Part shown: positions 26,004 through 35,021 of the stretch, piece by piece | How positions within the stretch are numbered: position 1 is the first letter of the stretch | Layout: each line of letters starts with the position of its first letter | From: Enoplolaimus lenunculus | Taxonomy: Eukaryota > Nematoda > Enoplea > Enoplida > Thoracostomopsidae | Direction of reading: 5' to 3' | Assembly (NCBI GenBank): GCA_030248215.1 | Contig: JASANG010003909.1 | Coordinates: forward strand, 124,001 to 188,000 | DNA: 64,000 bases | Program-made: the position numbers and the translations under genes | The notes under the pieces: model-generated | Seen by the model: only the letters and a program-made list of their open reading frames with translations | What the model was told of the DNA's origin: nothing | The model's database searches: none

Positions 26004-26491
26004 TGGGTCATCCACGTTAAAATGCACGCGCTAATGTAATAAATGTACCACCCACCCCCTTTTGGAACAGCATCAAAATACACATCCCAGTTGGAGGCAA
26101 GATACAGTGTCATGGCTGTATTTAGAGTGTTACTTGTCTAGACACTGTCGGAAGGAACTCTGAACAAGTACATGTTGTCTGTAGGATGTCAAGACATTAC
26201 GGTAGTTCACACGCATACAAACGCGTTGAACACACATATATAAACGCACACATCATACAACGCAAAACATTGACTCCCGTCCGACGAGGGACTATTCATA
26301 ATAACAGTTGCAGGTAATAATGTCGAGACAAGTAAATATTTATGCCTAAAGCATATTTATGGTCGGAAGGTTCAGCAACGACAAAGACATAGCAGACAGT
26401 GTATAAAGAGAACGAGTAGGGAAAACGCGGGCACCTAAAAGGGAGGGACATTTCTTTAAAAATGTGCGTGAATTTTAATGTGGATGACCCA
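26004..26491. mobile_element. Harbinger-like MITE, TGGGTCATCCACGTT ends, TAA target
   Basis: The ends TGGGTCATCCACGTTAAAAT and TTTTAATGTGGATGACCCA are inverted repeats. TAA flanks both sides (26001-26003 and 26492-26494). It shares its end sequence with 3947-4906 but the interior differs. No transposase. Confidence 0.8.
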
Positions 26492-26814
26492 TAAATTTGA
26501 GGAAGTGTACAAGAGCACTGAAATTTTCGGTTTCCACTTAAAATATCAACGTTTTCCGTTTAAAGACCATTAGCTTTAAGTCTTCGAGTTATCGGTCAAA
26601 CGAAAATTACGTCTGCCGCAGCGGTTTACCTTCTATTTTAAAACCGTATACAGAATGTTAACATTGTGCGTGAGAAACAACGTCAAATCTCAGCGCAAAA
26701 AATATCGTGAGGAACAGATGTCATAGGTCTGCGGAAACATATATTGAAACCCATTGACTTACAAATCACTGATCTCAAGCGATCATCGCATACATATGGC
26801 CATTTGTCATATGC

Positions 26815-27290
26815 TACTACGAGACATTTACTCGAATATCATGATATTCCAAAATTCTACTAAATATCATATATTATGCAGGACAATAGAATTTGTGCTC
26901 GAAAAGGTTAGATAATGCAACATTTAAATGATTTTAAATGTTGAATTTGCTTCTATGTTTCTGTTTCTCGCAGAGTTTTTCCCAAAATATATTCGTAAAG
27001 TACAAATAGTTCAAATTTCAAATTTTAGTATCATATCACATTCTGCTGGACAAACAAGCTAGTTTAGGACAACTTTGCAGACATTTTCAAACATATCATA
27101 TGATACTCGCAGACAATATTTGGAATATATATCATATGATAATGTAGTATAAACAATAGATGTCGCATCAGGATAGCAGACAATTCAAATTTTTTGAATT
27201 TGATAGCGGATAAACGAGCAGACTATATGTTACCAGCTATAGTAGTCATAGGGACAAAACGTGTTTCAGGCTGCCCCAGTTATAATGTGA
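26815..27290 (+). repeat. Dispersed repeat rich in ATATCATATGAT, copy 2
   Basis: Matches 15395-15910, sharing GAATATCATGATATTCC, ACATATCATATGAT and a common tail near the point where the minisatellite-bearing element begins (27309). Confidence 0.5.
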
Positions 27291-27308
27291 ACCCCGCATA
27301 AGGCGCTC

Positions 27309-28333
27309 GGCCAATGTTACTCTAAAGGCCGTCCCATTTTCCCGGGACAGCAATGTACCAGGAGTACATTCAAAAAATATAATTGGGACAGCGGGACAGT
27401 TGTGACAGTTGGGACAGATGGGATAGCGGGACAGATGGGACACTTGGGACATTTGGGACCGATGGAACAAACGGGACAGATGGAACAGTTGGACAGATGG
27501 GACAGATGCGACATTTGGGACACTTGGGACAGATGGGACTGTTGGGACAGATGGGACAGTTGGGACAGATGCGACACTTGGGACACTTGGGACGGATGGG
27601 ACATATGGGACAGTTGGGACAGATGCGACACTTGGGACGGATGGGACAGTTGTCACAGATGGGACAGATGGGACAGATGCGACACTTGGGACAGTTGGGA
27701 CAGATGGGGCAAATGCGACACTTGGGACACTTAGGACAGATGGGATAGATGGGACAGATGGGACGGTTATGACAGATGGGACAGTTGGGACAGATGGGAC
27801 TGATGGGACAGATGCAACAGATGGGACAGTTGGGACAATTGGGACAGATGGGACAGTTGGGACAGATGGAACAGTTGGGAAAGATGGGACAGTTGGGACA
27901 GATGGGACCACGGGACAGATAGGACAGTTTGGACAGATGGGTCAGATAGGACAGTTGGAACAGATGGGACAGTTGGGACAGATGGGACCGTTGGGACAGA
28001 TCGGACAGATGGAACCGTCGGGACAGATGGGACAGATGGAACAGTTGGAACAGTTGGGACAGATGGGACAGATAGGACAATTGGGACAGTTTTGGGACAG
28101 TTGGGACAGATGGGACAGTTGGGACAGATGGGATAGATGGGACAGATGGGACAGATAGGACAAACGAGAAAGATGTGACAGTTGTGACAGATGGGACAGT
28201 ATATATATATATTATTTATATATCCTACGTAAATATATCTGCCTGTGCATGTGTAAACAGGAGCGCATAAGTGTGCACTCCGGGTATATTTGTGTCCCGG
28301 GAAATTGGGACGGCCTTTATAGTTACATGGGCC
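27309..28333. mobile_element. TIR element whose body is a 9-bp minisatellite
   Basis: The left arm GGCCAATGTTACTCTAAAGG and right arm CCTTTATAGTTACATGGGCC are inverted; the similarity extends about 60 bp through CCGTCCCATTTTCCCGGGAC. The flanks AGGCGCTC (27301-27308) and AGGCGTCT (28334-28341) look like a decayed 8-bp duplication. The outermost bases match the GGCCCATGT ends of the telomere-like MITEs. Confidence 0.75.
27378..28200 (+). repeat. Minisatellite, 9-bp unit GGGACAGAT / GGGACAGTT
   Basis: More than 80 near-identical 9-base units. Because 9 is a multiple of 3, every frame stays open on both strands and gives false repetitive proteins (Gly-Thr-Asp, Cys-Pro-Ile or Val-Pro-Ser triplets). 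It ends at a short AT run (28201-28220). Confidence 0.95.
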
Positions 28334-28774
28334 AGGCGTCTAAACAACAATGTTTTTAGAAAATCTTGACAATTTTCATATGAATATTGCTAATTTGCAT
28401 ACGGTACGTATTCTGTTGGTATACTTGCGGGGCGTTCCAGTTTTTATAATACAGATTTCGGTTGAAAACGAGTGCGTATCTGAGAAATTAACGTCCTGCA
28501 AATCAAATCAGATAGTAGAGCCAATATTTACTGCAAATGTAAATGCAGTTTGTGTAAATTTTTAGTGATTATCACAGGCCAATACACAACTGTACAATAC
28601 AAGAATTATATACCGCGTTTCGCTAGCTTTAATCCGGTCCACAAAGGGTTGAGCCATATGTCGGCTTTAATTTGATACTCAGAAGTAATGATTTTTTGCG
28701 ATAACTTGTAATGATCTAGCTACATAGATTTTACAATGTATCAAGTCCTTCATACTATCTTGGATGAAATTTAT

Positions 28775-30539
28775 GCTAGAAAAAAATGCCCAACTTGGGC
28801 AAAAGTCATACGATTCGCAAGCTTTATGTTGCAGGTAAAATTTTGCAACTAGAATTTCGTCGTTTACATGTTGGTCAGACGTGAGCAATTTGTTCAGGTA
28901 GCCGAATTAGTTTTCCACTGAAGCATATTGCGGTTTTCGTTAACACGACTAAAATCTCCGCAATAGTGGCAAAACTCTTATAAAGATCAGACCGTAAACG
29001 GATATTTCTTTCCTGTAAACATCGGTATGCGTTTCTGTTAACGAAATTATACGGTACTAAACGGACGTCCAACTCCGTTAAAAAATCCAGCTCTGACTTC
29101 AGTAAGGCTCCTACCGGATGTCTGAGCAATTTCAGTAATACAATTTTCCATCCATGGTTTTAACGAATATTGTGTCGTTCGATGTGTTTGACTTCAACAT
29201 TGTCGGGTTTTCCGAAAAAGCTTAAAACCAAAAATTTCGACACTTTAGCACTAATATTCGTAAAAAAATAGGATTAAAACACTGCTTGAACTTTACCTAA
29301 TTTCGCCCCATTTTCGGCTTCATATCCGGCTCCGACAAATTCTGTTCACCGCCAGTTCCGGAATTTTCTATCTCATGTTTCACCCTGAGAAATGTCGGAA
29401 ATTCAGTTATTTTTATGCTTATAGTTGTGAATTAATCGAGGAGTAAACGTATAGTATAAAATATTGGAAATGGTTGGTAAAATCAAAAAATATTGGAAAC
29501 TAAAAACTAATATTGTAAGTATAAAAGTTTGAAAAATAATTTATTTTTTTGCAAAAGGAAAATATGCAAATAATTGCTTGGTTTTGTAATGTATTGCAGA
29601 TCAAAACAAAGCATACACTCAAATTTGTTCGATTTTCAATGAATTTGTTGTTTAGTTAAAAATTATAATTTGAGACAACCTATATATTGAAAATTAACGG
29701 GGTTTTTAACCCATCTAAATTATATACTGAAAACTAACAGACTTTTAGCAATTTCCATAATGAAAACGTGCAATGTTACGTTTAGGGCCATAATAGTAGA
29801 CTAACCGTATTCCTAAGCCTAAGCCTAAGCTTTGCAAAAACGTATTCCTAAACCTAAGCCTAAGCGTAAGCAAATAATGTAGTCTCGAATGTATGCCATC
29901 TCTTTTACAGACCCACCACAAACCCGGACGGTCGTAAATGTAACATGAGCCATGAAAACGGACGTCGATTTTTACTAGAAACTGCAATGAATATCCGATT
30001 TACTACACGCCGTACTTTATTCAGGTTTGCAATACAGATAGCTGCAATTTTTTCGATTTGATAAAAAGGGCAGAATTGTTTTAAAATTATATAAAATTTT
30101 AGATCACCAGCTGTGTTTTCTTAAACGTAGAACATCGTTTACGTCAATATTCTTACTATTTGTTTACATCACCCTGATAAACCACAAATTTCGTTAGCAA
30201 AATAGCAGGAGACTCCGACAAAAATCGTATCTAAGCAACAGGCAGATTTTCTGCTGGAACCGGAAAGGAACTTAGAAATATTCCGGTTTTATATTTCCTG
30301 TTTATCAAGTACTTGTATATATAACTTTGGGGGCAACTTCGTAAGTTTTGAATTGCCAAGCTTTTAGTTGTTTTAACGAAAGCCGCAATATGCTTCAGTG
30401 GAAAACTAATTCGGCTACCTGAACAAATTGCGCACGTCTGACCAACATGTAAACGACGAAATTCTAGTTACAAAATTTTACCTGCGACATAAAGCTTGCT
30501 AATAGTTTGACTTTTGCCCAAGTTGGGCATTTTTTCTAG
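28775..30539. mobile_element. DNA-transposon-like unit with ~180-bp inverted arms
   Basis: The left arm (28775-28955, CTAGAAAAAAATGCCCAACT) and right arm (30360-30539, ending AGTTGGGCATTTTTTCTAG) are reverse complements over about 180 bases, including AGCATATTGCGG and AATTAGTTTTCCACTGAAGC. The 1.4-kb middle has no transposase frame and contains a complete telomere-like MITE (29769-29952). The target duplication was not resolved. Confidence 0.7.
29769..29952. mobile_element. Telomere-like (TTAGGC)n MITE with perfect 8-bp duplication
   Basis: Flanked by TGAAAACG on both sides (29761-29768 and 29953-29960). The ends TGCAATGTTACG and GTAACATGAGCCA are imperfect inverted repeats. The interior has CCTAAGCCTAAGCCTAAGC and CCTAAACCTAAGCC. 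It is inserted in the middle of 28775-30539. Confidence 0.8.
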
Positions 30540-31015
30540 TTTTATTTCTTTTACTTGTTTTGGGGGCTGAAACGAAAGATCGGTTTTCGGCTAAAAATGT
30601 ACGATGCGATTCAATTTATGAGTGAAAAAACTCGAAATTCCATATTTAAGGCTATTAACAATGGCTGTGACCAAAGATCGGTTACCGGCTAACTTGTCGT
30701 CCGACTAAATTGTATATGGAACTTGAAATTTCTCATTTTTATGCTAACCAGGGTGTAAACGCATTGTAAAAATAATGGAAAATGGCGATCGAAATGGAAG
30801 CGATATCAAAATATCTTGCAATTTTTCATGACTCATATGCTGCAAATGGTCGATACAAAGTAAAAATTATGAAACTCATCCTAGATTTGAAAAGTTTCGT
30901 CGCATCCACTTTATTGGTGAATGCAAGCATGACTCAATTGGTTTGGCAGAAAAATAAAACATTTTTAAAACTTTCGACCATACAATTTCTATACCAAAAT
31001 GTCCGCAAAAGACAA

Positions 31016-31220
31016 GGCCAATGTAAAGAACAGGTGTGAAACAGTGTTATAAGCATATTCCTAAGCCTAAGCCTAAGCCTAAACCAAGCGTAAAAATGAG
31101 CATATTCCTAATGCTAAGCTTAAGACTAAGGTTAGCCCAGAAAAAATAGTCTAAAGCTTTTCTAAGTTTACTCTATTCTAGTCCCACAAAAAAATTTCGC
31201 CCCTAATCTTTACATGGACC
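31016..31220. mobile_element. Telomere-like (TTAGGC)n MITE copy
   Basis: The ends GGCCAATGTAAAGAACAGG and CTAATCTTTACATGGACC are imperfect inverted repeats. The interior CCTAAGCCTAAGCCTAAGCC is the purest telomere-like run in the window. Confidence 0.7.
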
Positions 31221-31570
31221 GACAAGTTGTCCGTCCCTCAATTATTCATGTCAAGATACAACATGAGGTGAAAACTGTAGCGCCCGCACGTCGACGTGAA
31301 TTAAAATCAGGTAGGTAAAATAATATCTAATTTGCTATAACTGTAACAAATATTTATAAAATGTTAAAATTTCAGTTTTAAGCTCTTTTGCTAAATTCTG
31401 GAAATTAGCTATTGAAAATTGTACCAAAAGTTAAAAGCAAGGATACCGAATGATAGAACTCTAAAGCTGTATTATATTAATATTATTTCGAAAATTGTTC
31501 CGAAACCGCCTAAGAAAATTTACCGGAAGCGTAGGTTGATGTTCAGAAATACCCAGACCGGAAACATTAA

Positions 31571-31834
31571 CACCTTTTCACATTGAGTTGCCTATAGGCA
31601 ACTCCGCGTAGCGTATATACGTTAAATAATATATATCGCGTCGTGTTTAACAATTGCAACACGTATACATAGTACTAAATCACCACAAGACGTGAGAGCC
31701 CCCCTCGGGCACGAGCGTCAAGCTCCTATAGCTGAGCGGTGATGGTATACGCCTCCCACTCCAGTCACTGAAGTTCGAATCCTAGCATAAAAGTAGGTCC
31801 CAGGGGAAATAGAAAATATTCATGTGAGAAAGGG
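31571..31834. mobile_element. TTAA-target (piggyBac-like) MITE with an embedded tRNA-like segment
   Basis: The element lies exactly between two TTAA words (31567-31570 and 31835-31838). Left end CACCTTTTCACATTGAG and right end CATGTGAGAAAGGG pair as imperfect inverted repeats of a CCCTTTCTCACAT consensus. TTAA targets with CCC-type ends are typical of piggyBac. 264 bp, no reading frame. Confidence 0.72.
31722..31795 (+). other. tRNA-like sequence inside the TTAA MITE
   Basis: The A box TAGCTGAGCGG (31729-31739) and B box GTTCGAATCC (31773-31782) both fit pol III consensus, with a CTCCAGT anticodon-loop-like word between. Acceptor-stem pairing is poor, so this is a tRNA-derived relic rather than a tRNA gene. 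Confidence 0.5.
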
Positions 31835-32093
31835 TTAAGAGAAAAATTTTCAGTTTACTATCTTTAAACAATGGTTCATTTCATTCCGCGAAATTGAAAA
31901 CAAAAGTATAAAGCGTGCCGTAAAGTTCAAAACATATAGGTGCACATAATGGAAAATTGAAACAGAACAAATTAAGCGAAGAATAAACAAAGAACAACAA
32001 TTATGGTAACCTTTATCGTTAAAAAATTAATAGCAAGAAAATTCTTTTAAGCCATTTTTTGGCATGTTTTCTAAGCAGTCCAACAGTAAATCG

Positions 32094-33243
32094 CAATGGC
32101 GGATCCAAGGGGGGCACCCCGGCCGTGGCCCCCAAACAACATTTCGACAAAAATTATATAGAGTGTCAGTTGTTATTCTACGCTGTTTATTTCTGTTTTA
32201 CACACAATAGTATAAGCTGTTTATAATAAGCTGGTCTGTTATTTTAGTGCAGTCTCGAATGATTAGATGTTTTGTTGGCACTCAGCACGGTGGCACCGAA
32301 TCAATAGTTTCACTAATTCCGAGCCTTGATTCTGAAATTGTTCATTTACATTTTCATAAAATTAACAGTGCCCAATGCCAACAGCACAAGCCGAAAAATA
32401 TGCAGTTATAATAGAAACGGGTGAATTTTGAAATATCGAGAACAAAAATTCACTGAAAATAAATTGAAGTCCATAACCGCGAATACAAAACATTTTCCGA
32501 AAATAGCAGGCAGTTCTAACTCATTCTAAAATAGAAACAGATGTTGCTGAAGCTGACTGGATTTTGGTTTTTCAAAACTGAATTGGCTTCCGAATCCGAG
32601 CCTTTATTAAATTTGTGCCTGTTTGAAACCAAAGCCGAAATTATCTTGCCACCCTGTTGTTTAGATTTAAATTGCGTTGATGCGTTAGTTTTATTTGTGA
32701 TTCATCTCTGAACGAACATGAAGAAGTCAATTTTATGGCAATAGTTCATGGTTTGTATACTGTAGTTACCCCAATAAGAGGGGAGACTGATATTTATTTG
32801 GCCTCTCCAGAGGGTACCCTCCCTTTATTCGGTTTACGGACTGTTACTTATTTTCAACCAGTCCTCCGTCACCCTTCCGTACTGTTATATATTGGGTATT
32901 GCAACTCTCTGTTGAATTAAATGTTTATTTGTCTTCTATATATCAAAAACTTGAGCGACAATCCAAGGTTATACTTAGGAATGTACTTTCAAAACTTGAG
33001 CACGCTTTAAGGTTTCGAACTCACCTTTATTTGGACCTGGAGTCATTCATGCGCTACAATTAGGGGTAATAAACATTTATGGACTCTAACACGCGTTTAG
33101 GGACAATACCCGCTACGGACTCTTATCAGGGTTACGGACTCCTGCTGATTGGGGCTCAATGGGGACCCCCTCTTAATACAAGATTATTACCTGGGATTTT
33201 TTGGCCCCCCCCCCCCCATTTTGAGATCCTGGATCCGCCACTG
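32094..33243. mobile_element. hAT-type element, CARTGGCGGATCC ends
   Basis: The left end CAATGGCGGATCCAAGG and right end CCTGGATCCGCCACTG are inverted repeats. The flanks GTAAATCG (32086-32093) and GTAATTCG (33244-33251) are an 8-bp duplication with one mismatch. It carries a nested CTGTAGTGACCC-family copy at 32760-33182. No transposase. Confidence 0.78.
32760..33182 (-). mobile_element. CTGTAGTGACCC element copy nested in the hAT element
   Basis: It begins CTGTAGTTACCCCAATAAGA after TA. GACTGATATTTATTTGGCC and the GGTTTCGAACTCACC and CTCTAACACGCGTTTAGGG words follow in the same order as in 3718-5071. The final 20 or so bases of the far end are missing. Confidence 0.65.
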
Positions 33244-33784
33244 GTAATTCGGTGCTGAAAATTATTTCAAATTCCGCTTCCTGTTCTGGTTCCTGATTTC
33301 TGTTCCTGTTCCTGTTCCGGCAATGATTCGTGACTGGAATTTCTGTTAAATATTGCGCAATTCCAAAGTCTTAAAATATCAAAACGTGCGAATCCACTGA
33401 TTGGGCGAGTTGTGAATGAGTTTTTGAAAAGTTTGGCAACATATTTTTTAAATTGAGACAATCGTTACCGGCCGGAAAGTTTACCACAGATTATGTTTCT
33501 GTCGAAATGCTATATTTATTGGTAAAATTGCAATGTCCAATTTATAGTTCGCACATTGTACGCGTTCTTCAGTTAACAACAATGCGAGACCCATAAATAC
33601 ACCAGTTGACTACCAGGGTGCAACGGGTTGACTACCAGAGTGCAACGGGGGTTAGTCGAAATTATTAAGTGGTTAAAATGATGTTCAAATACCTAAAAAG
33701 CGTTGTTAAATCTTCGGTTTTATGTTTGTTTTTACAAAATCTCGGCAATTTTTCCCTCAAAATTGCAGCAAAAGTTATAGCCGC

Positions 33785-33935
33785 AGCTGGAAAAGCGGCT
33801 TAAGGGATGATTTCAAAATAGCGATCTATTGCGTTTCAGGCAGACGCTGTTACCATTGCGCCACGTGGTCCCCCTTTTTAACTGCATTTTTCGTCGACTA
33901 TATGTGTCAACCGTATGCATCAAGCAAGCATACTA
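33785..33935 (-). mobile_element. tRNA-derived SINE copy, minus strand, decayed
   Basis: The minus strand reads GGGGGACCACGTGGCGCAATGG (A-box-like GTGGCGCAATGG) and continues into a Trp-like GCGTCTGCCTGAAACGC stretch. The upstream phrase AGTCGACGAAAAATGCAG matches the copy at 34617-34855 in the opposite direction. Confidence 0.5.
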
Positions 33936-34353
33936 CTCAAAATCTAGACGGTTTTACAATTTTCTTTAGATTTAACGAAAACAATAGCGGTTATTACATA
34001 GCTAATGGTGCAAAAGTGGTGGATGAAATTAAAGATTTTTTGCACAAAATCGGCGTATGTTTTTGCATGCTAGCAATTAAATTCCAGTCTTTAGCAGCTG
34101 GATTACTAAAATTATGATACGCATACAACGGGCGTACGAGTTGGTTATCGTGTTTCAGATCAATTTTAAGATTTCGTACAGGGGTGAATCATTTAACTTT
34201 TGCAAAATCCGCACTAAAGGTGCGGGAATCATATTTGGAAACACTACCGTGTTTCTAATAGAAACACTACCGTGTTTCTAAGATTTCTACGCGGACAGGA
34301 ATGCTTCGTCATCGTTTTGACAACTGTTATCGCTTCAAGGCTTATATCTGTTA

Positions 34354-34585
34354 GCATGTGAGACGTGCTTGTGTGTTATGTGCCCATGCAAAATAATGCA
34401 GTGCACTGTAATTGTGCTAGTGACAGCATACGGTCGCATATATGGTCGACCATAAATGTTGGAGAGGGTGTAGTGGTAGGGTGTTCGTCTAAAGACCCGT
34501 AGGTCGTTTGTTCAACCTATCGTACCCCGCTTTTCCAGCTGCATATGAAAAGTCCACATTCCCTGCTTATCCTACCTTGACTGAT
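34354..34585 (+). mobile_element. tRNA-derived SINE, first of two tandem units
   Basis: Starts AGCATGTGAGACGTGCTTG. The tRNA-like segment around 34463-34535 (GTGTAGTGGTAGGGTG, GTTCAACC) and the tail CCAGCTGCATATGAAAAG follow. The same order is repeated in the unit at 34617-34855. Confidence 0.55.
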
Positions 34586-34616
34586 AACATTGTTCAGGCT
34601 CTACAGTGTGTGGATT

Positions 34617-34855
34617 CTGTAAGCATGTGAGACATGCTTGTCTTGGTACATATGCAATAAATGCATTGCACATTGTGTTGTACAGTCGGCACATATAGTC
34701 GACGAAAAATGCAGTTGGAGAGGCGGGCTTCGTGGCGCAGTGGTAGAGTGCTCGCTTAAGATCCATAGGCTGAGAGTTCGATCTCCGCTCTAGCCCGCTG
34801 TTCCAGCTGCTTAGTAGAAAGGTCTGATATCCCTCAGTTCCAACCTAGACTGACA
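34617..34855 (+). mobile_element. tRNA-derived SINE, second tandem unit, with 72-nt tRNA-like head
   Basis: The 72-base segment 34725-34796 begins GGGCTTCGTGGCGCAGTGG, has A box TGGCGCAGTGG and B-box-like GTTCGATCTCC, and ends CTAGCCC, giving a partly paired acceptor stem. The anticodon stem does not pair, so it is not called a tRNA gene. It ends about 165 bases before the UQCRC2 start codon. Confidence 0.6.
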
Positions 34856-35021
34856 GATTCCAAATGTCCAGCGCTCTGAATTCTTACTAGAAGAAAATCA
34901 CGATAATACTAATTGAATTTCAATGCAATTAGACAGTAGATATAACTTTACGTCTTAACGAAATTTTAGGGTGTTTTAACTGTATTAAAACAAGTTACAT
35001 ACTTTTGCTTCGCACCCTGCC

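Larger units (their letters stand above)
24914..35021. other. 10-kb gene-free block of repeats between RPL7 and UQCRC2
   Basis: No exon of a known protein was found on either strand. Most of the block can be assigned to short DNA transposons, one minisatellite and SINEs, listed separately. The parts left over (about 25000-25600, 26500-26800, 28340-28770 and 30550-31000) are A/T-rich with no recognisable feature. Confidence 0.6.

Noticed and set aside
27246-28163. Several long open frames on both strands (Val-Pro-Ser, Cys-Pro-Ile, Gly-Thr-Asp repeats)
   Set aside because: All are produced by the 9-bp minisatellite, whose unit is a multiple of three and leaves every frame open.
34725-34796. 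Functional tRNA gene
   Set aside because: A and B boxes and a 72-base length fit, but the anticodon stem and part of the acceptor stem do not pair, and flanking sequence is a repeated SINE.
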